DNA of 64,000 bases from Prochilodus magdalenae. Taxonomy: Eukaryota > Chordata > Actinopteri > Characiformes > Prochilodontidae. The notes beneath the pieces are model-generated. The model had not been told where the DNA came from. It searched no databases and saw nothing but the letters and a program-made list of their open reading frames with translations. The position numbers and the translations under genes are program-made. Positions 1-12,459 of the stretch are shown here, piece by piece; within the stretch, counting starts at the first letter, position 1; every line of letters starts with the position of its first letter. The stretch is taken from positions 774,501 through 838,500 of the forward strand of contig JAMWET010007157.1 of the NCBI GenBank assembly GCA_024036415.1, written 5' to 3'.

Positions 1-3000
1 GCTGCATAGCCATGGAAACCCATTATCTGAAGGGATGATATTACATAGGATAGATATTTTTACATACTTCAGCACTTGGCTACCCCGATCCTTTTACAGA
101 GCCATGTTTAAGGTTACTGTGGTCTGGCTACTGCCAGTGTTTGTCTCTGGAGATTATATGGTAGTGTGCTGGTACTTTTACTGTGTAAACAATGTACTGT
201 ATAAATATATAATTATTAACCTGCATTTTAAGCCTGTAGATGAACATTGAGAACTAAGGATATGTTAACATTGGGGACACAATTCTCAGGGTTATTCCAG
301 CATTTTTTGGCCTGCTAACCATGATGCTATTGGTGTTTTGGAGAATAGAGAAGCACATGAAGGAGACAGATTGCTTGGCCTGCTGGCTCTCGCTGCTGTA
401 TCATTAGCTTGGCTAATTGGATATTAATGACTGTGTGGCTTCCATTACAGCGAATGGCACACCTGAGGACATTAATATTGTGGAGGAGAAAGTGGAAAGA
501 GCCAAAGCACCTCCATAGTTCCACAGAGAGATTGTTTTAATGAAGGAAAGAGCAGACTAGAGAAGGCCCTGCCGTTTGGCCTTGGAGAGAATGGCTCTGC
601 TCTCATATATATGCTCAGTTATTGCAAACTTCACAGCGGTCTTGGGGGATAAGGGCTTTCTTTTGATCTCAGAGCAAAAACACAAATTTCAAATTTCAGC
701 CACTTTGCAATAAATAATTAGAACAAATGAATATAATCACTGTTGTAACAACCCTTGCACAATTACAAGCAGTCAAATCTGAGTGACTTCATTTAGCATT
801 TATAAAGTCCTATGATATGTTATTAGTATGCAGCATTGGCTCATCAGGAGAATGCTATAGGGAATGAGCAGGTGAATACTGTGCTCCTGTCCAAGTGGGA
901 TCTGGAAACTTTCAGAAAGGAAAAAATCTCTTACAGGCATCTTACAGGAGCACCAAGTTGCTAATCCATTACATTATTCAACAAGGTGGTGCCCATAGAA
1001 TAATAGGTCAAAGTAAACATATAATAACAGAAAGTTTTATAAAAATAAAATAAACGTTTGGGGTTTTTCATAACCTACATCCACTACTTCCCTTTAATTC
1101 AACTGTAAACTAGCTTTTTACGTACACACAGCACCTTTTCTAAAAGCAAACAAGCTGCTAGCTTACTGTAAGCATCTATTTTCTCCTGACCTTAAACAGC
1201 TGAAGCAGCATGAGTGCTTTTAGGTGGGAAGTGTGAGTTGGACAATTCTGAGCTAGTACCTGTCATGAGCATGGCATAAGTTACACGCAAACAAGATGAG
1301 GGGCCTACACAATGCATAGACACAAAGATATGTCTGGGATGTGCGAATGCAACATCTTATGCAGAAAATGTGATTTATAAAGAAATACTTGGCGGCAAAT
1401 CAGGAATATATTTATCAAAGCTGTGACCCATGCATACAAACTTAAAACACGTGTGGGTGATAGTGGAAAAAACAGAGGATTACAGCTAAATATGCAAAGC
1501 ATCCTCAAAAACACCCGTTTACATCATATTCAGCTCCATATTAGTCGTGAAATGTGTTTGTTCCTAAACATTGTTTAGTCTGATTATCTTCCATTACTTT
1601 CTATTAACTTATTCTTTCAAATAAAAATAAATTAATAAAATAAATAAAACAAAAATCATTCCATACACAGTTTATTAAATGTTTCCTGTTTAGTCTGCCA
1701 TATGTATATAGTTTTTTTTGTTTTTTTTTCCCTATTTGAAAATCTTTTGTTGTAGAACTACAGAGGCGGGGACATAAGAGGCTGATAAAATGAAGCTGAA
1801 GAATGTAAAAATTGGTACACTGAGACTAAAACTGTAGACAACAAAAATGCTCATGTAATTTAGTTTTAACCTGTTTTAACCGAACCAAATGATTAATCTG
1901 GTAAAAGTATCTTTTTCATGCATCATGCAGTATTCTTCAGTTCAAACAATGATAATTTACACATGTTAACATTTTGCACTTTTCAGTGTAAAACTACTGA
2001 AGGAAGAAATCACACGTACAAAAGGAAAGTGACTTTACAGCTAGTAATGCATGTAAAACCAGAGTAAATGCCTGATTCAGATATCCTCAAACATTGGCAG
2101 GAGACTGGCAGAATAAAAGACCGCAAACTGCTGCTGTGGAGGGGGATTCTTTAAAAATCTATTCTGGCAGCAGGATCCCTCCCAGCTTCTAAATACTGAA
2201 AACTCCTCAAATCTACTAGATTCATGTGATATATGGATTACTCAAAATGGCAAATTAAGGCATAAGGTGATGCGTTTGCAGGTATGTGTTTTTATTGTAA
2301 TCCTGTAGGTAGATAAATGTCTCTCTGGTGAGTATTTGTTCTAATGATTAATTTGATTTGCTATTCAGCCAATTAGTATTATCAGAAGTTCCTCACTTTT
2401 CATTTAAACTAGCTCATCTTTTACGCAAGCTGGAATCTAGAGCAATTAAAATGAAGAGCTGTGAATTTACTGTCTAAATAATAAAATAGTTGAATTTTTA
2501 ATCTGACAATAAATAATTTTACTCAGAACTGTCCTCACTGTCCCGCATAATTACATCATGTAAAGAAAGTAATTTAGAGTGGTTTGTTGTGAAATGCTTC
2601 ATTAAAAAATATATATATATATATATTTTTTTTAAATCAAAGTGGTTGTGAAAGGAACCAGATGTCTGCGGAGGATAACATCTTCAAAAGCTACCTCTCA
2701 GAAAAAAATCTATTGCACAAAATGGTTATGAATTGACTGCCTGATGACGAAAAAAAATCCTTTTACAAATGTTTAAATGTCAGGTTTTGACCTAAAAAAT
2801 AATTTTAAAAACACATTTCTGAATTACAAGGCTTGTAACCAAAATACTCCGCAGATAGTATAAGAGAGCTTATATATTTGAGCTTATTGCGTTGAAGTCT
2901 CCTACGCTGCGATTAGTACACCACCATTGTGGAGATGCATAGCCCTTAAGTGAGCTGCAGTGACATCAGAAAAAATCTGTGTAACCCCCAATAAAAGTAC

Positions 3001-3860
3001 AAAAATCTAAAATAAAGGGCATTGTGTTGCACCATGTTTGTTTTCATACAGTAACGTCCTTTTGGATGTCTTGTTCCTTCTTTCTCATTTCAGATACTCT
3101 AGATCCATTGACTCCGGTCAGTTAGTAAAGGTGAGAGTCCAAACTGTAAATGTGGTGAAGCAGCAAAGAACTAGAACTGCAATTTAATTTGCAGTCATGT
3201 GACTGAGAGGTGCACTTTTACTCCCAATAAGCTCATTTTTATTAACATTTATGTTCTTTGTTTTAATAATGTATTGCACTGTCTATTAAATGAGCTCTAT
3301 ACATTTGCTTTGCCTAATTTTGCATCTTTAACACTACAACAACTAGTACTGTACTTACTTTCCAGGGTTTAAGTTAACCTTCTTTAACAATATACAAAAT
3401 TAGAAGTAAAATAAATAAACATTAGAAAATACTTAGGGAAGCAGAGTCTATCAATATTCTACTGAAGTACGTGTACTTGACTAAAAGCAACAAGTTACTA
3501 TATATGTCTGAGGATAAGTTAAATGCGTCTGTGAAATACAAAGCGATTGTTCTGTTGCTCTTACTATAGCCAGTAGAACTCAATACATAAACCTGTTTAA
3601 GTATCATGATGCATATTATAAAGTATATTGTGAAAATGTCTTGAAGTATGATGTTCTATTTCTACCATATCACTGCAACCACCTGTACTTTGAACCCTTT
3701 TGACTTCTTTGGAGATGTCACTACAGTGATAGGTCATCACAGTGGAACTGACATAGAGATGATATTCTGAGGATGAAACCTTGTCTGTTTGTTAGAGAGA
3801 CTGATTCCTCTTTGTTCTCACGTGCCTTTCTCGTACCTTCTGCTTCAGATCATGACAGGC
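1..3860. other. Unique AT-rich non-coding stretch
   Basis: No exon, RNA gene or transposon recognised. Open frames here are short and chance-like. A small (TA)n tract lies near 2608-2628. Around 2360-2560 there is a cluster of homeodomain-type AATTA/TAAT cores in otherwise non-repetitive sequence, which could be a conserved regulatory element, but this cannot be judged without an alignment. Confidence 0.5.
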
Positions 3861-3964
3861 ATTCAAAAAACCAAAACTTCTGATCCAGGATCAGAATCTT
3901 TTTGTGTAAAAAAAAACAAACACAAGGCTTCATTACTCTGCTTATTCATACCCTAATAAATCCT
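3861..3964 (+). repeat. Local repeat A, left flank of module M1
   Basis: About 100 bp that recurs in direct orientation at 4233-4359. Shared landmarks are a run of A after TTC, the words GATCCAGGATCAG and TCTTTTTGTGT, then ACAAGGCTTCATTACTCTGC and a TAAT.AATCC end. The later copy carries roughly 25 bp more in the middle. The two copies bracket the 260-bp module at 3972-4232. Family unknown. Confidence 0.7.
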
Positions 3965-3971
3965 GTTACAG

Positions 3972-4232
3972 GGGGGCTTTGTGACAGCTACAAATCCCAT
4001 AGTATTAAGTTGTTCTTGCATAGTTTTCATATCTGAACCAAACATGGTATAAAATGTTCTCATACTCACACACGGAATATAAATGGCGTAAAAATAGAGC
4101 TGTGAGGTTTCGACATTTTGTAACAGCATCTGAAATGAGAAAATCTCATTATTAATCCTGTGTAGTGGCCAGTCTGCCTACGTCAGGGATCCAGTCTACT
4201 CCTACTTTATTAAAATAGAAGTTACACAAGAA
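3972..4232 (+). repeat. Dispersed module M1 (second copy at 5941-6226)
   Basis: A 260-bp segment repeated in the same orientation 2 kb downstream. Shared landmarks in order: GGCTTTGTGACAGCTACA, TTGCATAGTTTTCA.ATCTGAA, AAATAGAGCT.TGAGGTTTC, AATGGCCAGTCTGCC-type sequence, ACGTCAGGGATCC and AGAAGTTACACAAGAAC. No terminal inverted repeat or coding frame is visible. It may be a local duplication or a low-copy transposon; I do not recognise the family. Confidence 0.7.
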
Positions 4233-4359
4233 CGTTCAAAAAACCTAAAACTTCGGATCCAGGATCAGGATCTTTTTGTGTTACATAATGAAACTAATCA
4301 CTTCAAAAACCAGAACACAAGGCTTCATTACTCTGCTAATTCATACTCTAATGAATCCT
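4233..4359 (+). repeat. Local repeat B, right flank of module M1
   Basis: Direct repeat partner of 3861-3964, with about 25 extra bases holding a second TTCAAAAACCAGAA-like word. It follows M1 immediately, so A-M1-B looks like an insertion flanked by long direct repeats, or a small tandem duplication that included M1. Confidence 0.7.
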
Positions 4360-5940
4360 TTGAATAAAGTGTTCTAAATCCATCCATGTTCAACCTGTCA
4401 AAGAGCAACCAAAGAGCATCAGCAAAGACTAAGCTGAGCTTTTGTCTGCACAAGCTTATTCCAGGAACATTGATTTCTTAGAACATTCCAATCTTAATTT
4501 CCCAGCACGCCCCCCCAGCAGGCAGGACTGACATAATTGCCAATTAATAGAGGGTTGGAGTGCAAAAGCAAGAAGAGAAAAGAGTTCCGTTAAAGCCCTT
4601 CCCACCCATTAAACAATCCCTCTCTGGTCTACAGTAAACAAATCCCCCTTAACTGACAGCAAGCTCCTCTGAGGCCAATCATTGCAAATAAATGCAGAAA
4701 ATGTCTTCACAAGCAGTTAGCAAGCCTGCTAATTGCGTGCTTTAAGTGGAGGTGAATGTTATTTTTGTTCAGAGCAGTTGAAAGCAGTAAAAGATAAAAG
4801 TGAAAATTGAGAGGGGTTTTGCTTTTAGTTTGTACTATTAATACATTTAGATGCACTCTTGTCATACATAACCCTGGTACATACATTCATCTGCAGATAA
4901 TGAGTAAAAGCGTCAGGGCCAAGACAAACAAAGGAAGAGATCTGACCTCAGTAAGATGAAGAACAAAACCTGTATGATTGTAGCACGTTGGCACCCAATT
5001 GCCTGTGCTTTAATATTCTGTTCTTCTACAAGATAGAACTGCGGCGCAGTTATAGCCCTTCACTTGTTCTTTGAAGACTAGTGGCTTCTGGGAGGTGCGA
5101 GAAGAACTATGTAACCAGTTTGGTTATAGACTGGTGTTGTTCCTCACCTGGCTATTACTTCACATACATTGAAAATGAAGCAAACCAGGAAGCATAGAGA
5201 ATGGCTTTATCAAGCTTGTTTTTCTTGGGTGTGGGCTTAAATATCCTTGAGAGGGAATTGTTCATTCTCGTTATCGTTGTTTTTTATTTTATACTGACAT
5301 GTGAAGGACTGTTGAGACCCTATGCCATGGACCAATTTATGCATAGACCTATCTACTGTTCACTCTTCCCACCAGACATGAGCAGTTGTGAATGACGTTC
5401 AGTGCTGAAGTGGCAAGGGCTGTCTGGCTCTTTTTAATGGAACATTGTCTTCCTGGTTTGGCCAAGGCTAGGGGACCGGTTGAACCATTCCACACACACA
5501 GTATAGTCAGGGAGGAAAGGGAATTCTCCAATTCTCTGCTGCTTTAAAAGACCTGCCGTCAATCATGATGATGAACTGTAACATTGCTAGAAGCGTTTCA
5601 TCTGGTTCTTCTGTTTTGAAAAAAGAGCCCTGAAAATCAACAGGTTCTTTACTTATTGGCATCTCTGAAGCATCTTTGTTAGTGTCATAACCATGTGATT
5701 TGAGTTTAAAAAATCACCACGTAGTAAAGTGGACAAGTCCATACAACCCCTACTTTTAATATGTGTAACGTCAGAGACTTGCAAAGATGTCTTTTTACAG
5801 CTAAAAGGTCAGTCTTAGAAGCATTTTCTGCTTCTCACCATCTTAATAACTCTAAACACAATTATTGATGATGGGCTCTGGGGTGGGCAGTCCAGCAGCA
5901 TCTTTAAATTGATTTGAAAATGTTCTTCTTTTTGACAGTG
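4360..5940. other. Unique non-coding stretch
   Basis: No gene or transposon recognised. The part from about 4500 to 4760 is unusually balanced in composition and carries AATTA and TTGCAAATAAATG-type words, so it could be a conserved non-coding element. This is an impression from composition only. Confidence 0.4.
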
Positions 5941-6226
5941 GTGGCTTTGTGACAGCTACACATCCTTTCAGATCCATAGCATTAAGTTATCCTTGCATAG
6001 TTTTCAGATCTGAAGCCAGAATGGAATATTGGAAATTTTGGAAATAATGGAAATTCACACATTACATGGAATATAGATGTTGTAAAATAGAGCTATGAGG
6101 TTTCATAATTTTATAATACTGTCTGAAATGATAAAATCTAATTATTAATTTGCTGTAATGGCCAGTCTGCCCACGTCAGGGATCCGTTCTACTTGTATTT
6201 CATTAATATAGAAGTTACACAAGAAC
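5941..6226 (+). repeat. Dispersed module M2 (copy of M1)
   Basis: Same landmarks as 3972-4232, in the same order and orientation, with scattered substitutions and a short purine-rich expansion near 6025-6060. The flanks that surround M1 (A and B) are absent here, so M rather than A-M-B is the mobile or duplicated unit. Confidence 0.7.
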
Positions 6227-7655
6227 TCCATCCTAAATCAACACTTTGTTAATGACAGCTCTGTGCTCTAAAGCCATTGGCTCAAAGAAGGTCACTTACT
6301 GTATGAAATGATTTGCCACTATACTAAAAAAGCCCACCCTAATCAGATAACAAGACACACAGCCCCTCCCTCACTCTTCCACAAGTGTTGTCATTAGTAT
6401 TTCTCTATTAAAATGCAAATGAAGGAAACGAGACAGCCTTGAAATTATCAGTACATGCTTGATGCTGTTAAATTACTGACCATTTTTGGTAATACTATTT
6501 TGGGTGTCCATTTTAACGCCCTTGTAATGTCTTTATTATGCCATATCAAGCCAGACGCAGTAAATGAACTTGCTTCCTGTTGCTACTTTGTTTAGCAATC
6601 ACTAAAGTAAATTAAGCTCTTTTTACAGCACCTTTATTTGTGTGGTATACAATACATGATTTGTACTTCCTTTATTTGTACTTTATTGTATGCTTTAAAA
6701 CCTACATTGTCATACTGAGACAAACTAACAAGTTGGGTATAGACTGGAAACTTTTTTACCTTAGTCATCACAAAGTTAATGAATAACCAGTTAATTGACT
6801 TGACAAGCCTTGACAAGGAAAAGACATCACAGGGACCAGGACATACATGTGTAATGTGTTGTGGAAATAAATGGAAATCCTCTTTTACAATAAATAAATT
6901 AATTAACTTAATATGACCCCAATTTAATGGATCTGGTCTTCTCAAAAAAACCCTTTAAAACATGAAGCATGTGATGTTGCTTATGCTCATAATTATAACT
7001 AACCCATTAGAACTATTATAGCTGATATATGGGCAGATAAGTGTTAAAGAAACAAACAAAGGATTAACTGTAAATCTACCTGAAAGCGGCAATAGATTTA
7101 ATAACCAACATGCCTCTAGTACTCAAATATAACCAATTTTAAAGCTACATTATGTAAATGGTGGACATGTGTAATTGAACATTAAAGACAGACACCTTTG
7201 ATTTTCAAATAATAGTTAATGATTTTACAATTGAACTGCAGCAGCAAAAATACATCAGATTTTTGTCTGTTTTTGTTCCTCCTGGTTTAGTACGTGTGGT
7301 TGAAAAATGGCATTAATCGATGCAAGATGTTGTAGTATTCTTTGAAAAAAACAAACTTCTTGTATGTTTTAATGATTGTATATTTTTATGGTCCATAAAG
7401 GTAAACAGGTTGTTGCTAATAAAACATTATGGCCAAAGATTTAAATGGGTAACAGTTTGCTGTAAAACAACATTAATAAGTGTATAAGACCTTCATGACA
7501 ACTACTACAAGAACATTTTAAACACTTATTCCAATGTGCATCACTTGGGTAACAATTTATTTTAAACACGTAGTGGGGTTTATTAATCTCTTGTTCTTCG
7601 TTAATCCCAAAGTAGACTCTTCTGAGTAGTTTATTATTACTATAACATACATATG
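6227..7655. other. Unique AT-rich stretch
   Basis: Nothing recognised. The 103-codon minus frame around 6634-6945 has no recognisable motif and looks like chance. An octamer-like ATGCAAATGA word sits at 6412-6421. Confidence 0.45.
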
Positions 7656-7850
7656 GTGTGGTTGGTGTGGCGCAACGAATAATGCCACCTGTCACCACCA
7701 TGTGGGAGACTGGGGTTTGATTCCTGGTCTGGGTGACTATGCTGTGCTACACCAATAAGAGTCCTTGGGCAAGACTCCTAACACTACATTGGTCTACCTG
7801 TAATATGATTAACCTTGTAAGTCACTCTGGAAAAGAGTGTCAGCTAAATG
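7656..7850 (+). repeat. tRNA-derived SINE, family 1
   Basis: A SINE of about 195 bp. A tRNA-like head with a degraded A box is followed by a B-box match (GGTTTGATTCC at 7714-7724). The body holds ACACCAATAAGAGTCCTTGG, and the 3' end is the fish tail GTCACTCTGGA.AAGAGTGTCAGC ending in TAAATG. A second copy lies at 63061-63266. Such elements are transcribed by RNA polymerase III and mobilised by a partner LINE. This copy is diverged in its A box and is presumably inactive. Confidence 0.8.
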
Positions 7851-9490
7851 TTAGTATATCTTTGAAGGTTTATTGTACGCAAATTAACAATAATTGCACT
7901 ATTAGTTAGCAATAATACATAATAAAATCTGTTTAAAGATCTAAAGCATTTTATTCCTGTCATCAAGTAGCTGAGTTTATTTCTTAATAAAACTAATAAG
8001 GGTTTTCTAAATCACCAATGCTGGTAATACTTATTTAGCAATCTTTAATTAGGTATAAAATTAGCTCAATTAATGTGATACATTTAAAACCTATTATTTA
8101 TTTATTTCAAGGACTAAAGTATTTATTTATAAAGAAGTTAAGTTATAAGAAGTTATTTCTAAACTTTTTAGAGCTGACTTTCAGTTAATTTAATATGCCA
8201 GTTGTGCTTTAATTCAATCTGACTAAACATCAGATCTGACCTTCTTTTTTTTTGCAGCCTTTGCATGTATTATTAATACATAGAATTCTAATATTTACAG
8301 AGCAACTTGCACATGTGCACCACTCACCACATTTTTGCATTTATTTTTCTCCAAATTTAGTAAAGCAAGTTCATAGTGCTGCTTTAAATAATAAACCGCA
8401 ATAATGAAATATACTTCTAGACACTAAGTAAAACTTACTTGAATTAAATGCTGGGAGTTATATATCAATTACATGTGAGTGTAGGTGATCATTTATGCTC
8501 ATTTACATCATTTATGCTCATTAGCATCCCTCCCACAAAGATTCTTAAGCATTATTATGATAATGAGCAGACCTCCAATTATATACTAGTCCAGGTCATA
8601 TGAATAAAAGCTTGATGCATAGTGAACTGATTATTTAGAAGGCAGGTGTCTTCTTCTGTCAATATCTCCTGAGCTGTCTGGGAGGCACAAAAAAAAGTCA
8701 AGGAGTGAGTTTGAGAAGTGAGTGTGAAGGATGTTTGCAGAAAGCTACACAGCAAAGTGTTTGTTTGCTACAGCGCAATCTGTAGGAGTTTCAGGAGGCT
8801 GTCAGAGGCATGAGCAATGGAGCTTCAGCTGGAGAAGTGAATCGGCTTCAAAAGCCCTCAGCAGACTGAGCTGATTCAAACCCACTCCATTTTTTCCCCC
8901 AGCTATGCCGCATTAATAATTTATAAGAACGCTGGCAATTTGAGTCCTTTTGCTGTGCCTCGTATGAATGCACGTCGATAAAAAACACGACTGACACAAG
9001 CATTGTGGTTTCTTTTGTGCAAACCAAAGAACGCAAGCTGTGTTTCTTTAATTTAGTGTACCTCTCCACCAAATCACGTCATTTCATACACAAGGCAGGC
9101 AAACGGGTAGGCAGATTATGTCAAAATGAAAAGGATTAGCAAACAGTTATTGCTCATCTTGGCTTTCCTGAATCATTTCTTCTTCTTTCGCGACTTCTCT
9201 TAAGTGGATAAGTGTGTAGTAATTAGCATGAATGCTACAATTACTGCCGCTATCTCTAGCACCCTATATTACCCATGATTAAAATAAGGGTGATTAACAT
9301 AATTGCAATTGACATTGCTGCATACGAATAACCTAAAAGTAACATCTGATTGTCAGAAACATGATCCAGTCATTTTCAAACTGTTAATATCATGGTTGCA
9401 AAAGACAAAACGCGCTTGGTTAATGAGTGAAAAATGTAAAAGGTTCCTGACTTGTGCTTTGTGACATGTCGAGTGAGCAAAGTCTGCGAG
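7851..9490. other. Unique non-coding stretch
   Basis: No gene recognised. 7860-8640 is very AT-rich. 8850-9060 is less AT-rich, with an AATAATTTATAAGAACG-type core and balanced composition, and might be a conserved regulatory element. No alignment is available to support that. Confidence 0.4.
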
Positions 9491-9496
9491 TGCATG

Positions 9497-9779
9497 ATCA
9501 TTCATTTATTCATTCATCATCTAAGCTGCTTACCCTCCTGGGCCACTGGAGCCTGCTCCAGCGCTCAAAGCAGGAAACACCCTGGATAGCTCACCATATC
9601 ATACACATTCATACACAATTAGGGGCAATTTAGCACCTCTAATTCTCCTACCTGCATGTCTTTGGGCTGTTGGAGTAAACACACACAGACACTGGGAGAA
9701 CATGCAAACTCTACAGAGAAATGACCTAGCCAGGGAACTGAACCCAAACCCTTCTTGCTGAGAGGTGTCAGTGTTACCC
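9497..9779 (-). repeat. tRNA-derived SINE, family 2 (reverse strand)
   Basis: Read on the minus strand, the right end is a tRNA-like head with a B-box-like GGTTCAGTTCC following CAGCAAGAAGGGTTTGG. The body has the familiar fish SINE phrases GTTTGCATGTTCTCCC and AAAGACATGCAGG, with an AATTGCCCC-type stretch, and the distal end is TGAATGAATAAATGAA. The head stops exactly where the likely solo LTR at 9780 begins, so the LTR may have inserted into it or truncated it. Confidence 0.7.
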
Positions 9780-10156
9780 TGTCACAGAAGGGTGGGTAGT
9801 CGAGGAAGCCGGACGTAAATGCAAGTGGTTTTAATGAAACACAAAATAACTAAACAGAACAAAAGACAGAAGCAAACCAAAGGAAAAGGAAACAAGATGA
9901 CAAACCAAAAAACAAGGATTGAAACATACAACCAGAAACCAAACAAACATCCAACATGAATCCAAACTAACATCAAACAAGAAACCAAACATACTCCAAG
10001 AACACAAAACACCAAGCAAACACACAGTGGTCAACAGGGAGTATAAGTGGATACCGACTAACAAGCAACACCTGGGAAGGGGCGGGGCTACAAACACGGC
10101 TGTTTGTTTTAGGCAAGTTGTACCAACACTGCATCTTTCTCTGGCGTACCATGACA
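9780..10156 (-). mobile_element. Probable solo LTR (reverse strand)
   Basis: A 377-bp segment that on the minus strand begins TGTCATGG and ends CTGTGACA, the TG...CA termini expected of a retroviral-type LTR. Inside, on that strand, are a TATA-like CACTTATACTC and an ATTAAA polyadenylation-like word shortly before the end. No adjoining internal region, primer-binding site or clear target duplication is seen, so a solo LTR or a non-autonomous end is the best reading. It could also be an unclassified repeat. Confidence 0.45.
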
Positions 10157-10164
10157 TTTGTTTG

Positions 10165-10290
10165 TTGTTAAGGTCCTTTGAACTTAAAAGTTCTTCAATA
10201 TCATGATCATCAAAAATGGTTCTTTAAAGAACTATCCTTTGATATGGTTCTCCAGGAAACCAAAAGTGGTTCTAATGGTACTAATCAAAT
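10165..10290. repeat. AAAGAACC-type interspersed repeat fragment
   Basis: Contains several copies of the GGTTCTTTAAAGAAC and AACCAAAAGTGGTTCT words that mark a common short fish repeat. Related pieces are at 17255-17415 and 38385-38425. Ends are not clear. Confidence 0.45.
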
Positions 10291-11357
10291 TATTATTGTT
10301 ATTTTATTTTATTTTTATTTTTTTTATATAATTTTTTTATTAAAATTTTTTTTTTATGTGATGCAGCACCTACGGTTTTGTCTTAACAAAAATTAGGCAA
10401 TGCATTTGCCAGTAGTCAGTGCAGTCATTTTTTCAGTGCCCAGAATCCAGAGAACGCTCTATTGCTCATCACTAAAGCTACAGTCGCTACGGATTCAACC
10501 ACTATCAGTTTCAAATTTCATCTCCAAATCCTCTCCTGATTTCAATCTGCGCTAAATATTATCTCTAGACCACAGCATTTGCCACAGGATATGTAGATGA
10601 CAAAGGAGCCCCATAATCCTTTCTTCTTCTGTGATAGGGTGCAGTTATTCTGTTTCCAGTGTGGGAAGTAAATCTCTTCTTCCCACAGAAATGGATGTCC
10701 TCCTGAAACGCTGGCTCTTCGGTTTTGAAACTTTTTTTTCCTCCCCTGGATTCTCGAGAGATGCAATTATTGTGCAGTCAACTTGTAAGGCTTAGAGAAC
10801 CAGGGAATACATGCCCCTTTCTGCTTCCGTCCCTGCCTCTACGTCAGCCCTTCCTCACGTTTATTTTTAACAACTCCAGTTGCAGCAGGAATGACGTGCT
10901 TTATTAAGAGGTTATCCGTGTTGTGTCCATATCTTGTGATGATTTGATGACAGTAAGAGCTACTTTTTCGTTTTGCACTCAGTGATGTTATCAGGGCTTC
11001 TGGGAAGTATCTGATTGAGACCACACTGTGCAAAAAAATAAAGCGGCATAGACTGCAGGGAAGGTGGGCCGTTACCTTCCCTTTGCACCATAGTAACGAG
11101 GTGAACTAGCAGTGGGATACACCCCACTCTAAGCCCCTCTATTGAAAGGTTTGATAACATTGTGTTGTTCATGTGTAGACCAATAACAGTTAAATGCTTT
11201 GTATATCAAAATATTCTGTTTCTATATTTGCATTTGTACATGTGTTACAGTGATTAGTTGAGCTGGATTGTCTTGTTTGGCTGCACTGCTAATTTGTTAA
11301 TAAACCCTTGCTTTGCCTTCAGCTCAGTGCGCATCAACCAAAGTTTGTTCAAACTTA

Positions 11358-11360
<3 letters not shown>
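10291..11360. other. Unique stretch
   Basis: Poly(T)/A-rich at 10290-10360, then ordinary unique sequence. Overlapping short frames between 10540 and 11170 on both strands have no motif and are treated as chance. Confidence 0.4.

Positions 11361-11399
<39 letters not shown>
11361..11399 (+). repeat. (TG)n microsatellite
   Basis: An uninterrupted TG tract of about 19 units, followed by TT-AA and a 17-base T run. Expected to be length-polymorphic and Z-DNA prone. Confidence 0.95.
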
Positions 11400-11401
<2 letters not shown>

Positions 11402-11419
11402 AATTTTTTTTTTTTTTTT

Positions 11420-12455
11420 TTAAATGATAACTTTACAGAAAAAGGATGTCGACTGGATATATGTATTTTATAATGATATGTTAATGTATTTTGACATTAA
11501 ATAATTTAATATATGCAGTGTTTATTTAAAGTCTTAAACATCAGTGTTAAATCCATTATGGTGAAAAAAATGTTCATGTGCATTAGGGTTATCTTGGCAT
11601 TAAAATATTAGGGACCCTATAAAGAAATTAAAAGAAACAACAGATTTTCTTTCTTATTTCTATGATTTTAATGTAAGCCCTAGCTCGTACAGTCATGGTG
11701 TGTCCCTGGATTAAACTAAAACTACTTCAGGAAGTATTACCTGTAGTTTAACATTCTTTATTCATTGCCAAGTAAAAGTTGCTGTAGAAGAAGTTTAATA
11801 AAGATGGCATGCAGAGATATAGCGACCGAGTTGTCACATGTGCACTTGTGCAGGAGTATATAGCATATGAATCTCTTTCATTATTCATGAATAGATGAAG
11901 TCTGAATTATAGTGGCCAAAGTGTAGGTTACTGAAGATGTCACAAAGATCACTGAGGATTTGACTTTTAGTGAAAATCCTTGTGGATTTTAGAACACTGC
12001 CCACGGTTGCCTACACAGAGTTATTTGCATTATCATTTGTGCTTGTAGGAGGTTAGAGAAATTAGTTTCGAATCGTTTTCTCCTGTAGTGGCTGTGTTGC
12101 TGTAGAATGATTTGCATTATCCCTTTCTTTCAATAGATTAGTCAGTTCTCAACCGCCTACTTAGTTTTGTCTTGTTTGTCATTGTTGGCCCAGTTCTGAA
12201 ATGATGGCTCACCCTTCAAGCCTCCTGCCTCTGTTTACACTGAGCAAATAAACACCATGTTGGCTGGTGAACTATGTGCGTGTTAGTCTGGGATATTGCA
12301 GTACCTCAGTATAAGACCAAGATGATGAAGATGACTGGGTTGGGAAACACCCCTGCCTTTTAAAGAGGAATGTCTGCAAATCTTTCTGTAAATTTGATGA
12401 GGAATGGTGGACTGTAGACAAACATATCAATTTGGATTTCCACATTGAAAGTCTA
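11420..12455. other. Unique stretch
   Basis: No recognised feature. AT-rich intergenic-type sequence. Confidence 0.4.
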
Positions 12456-12459
12456 CATA

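Noticed and set aside
7656..7740. Possible tRNA genes at the SINE heads (also 33228, 63061 and the reverse strand near 9779)
   Set aside because: B boxes are present, but the acceptor stems and anticodon arms do not form and each head is followed by a SINE body.
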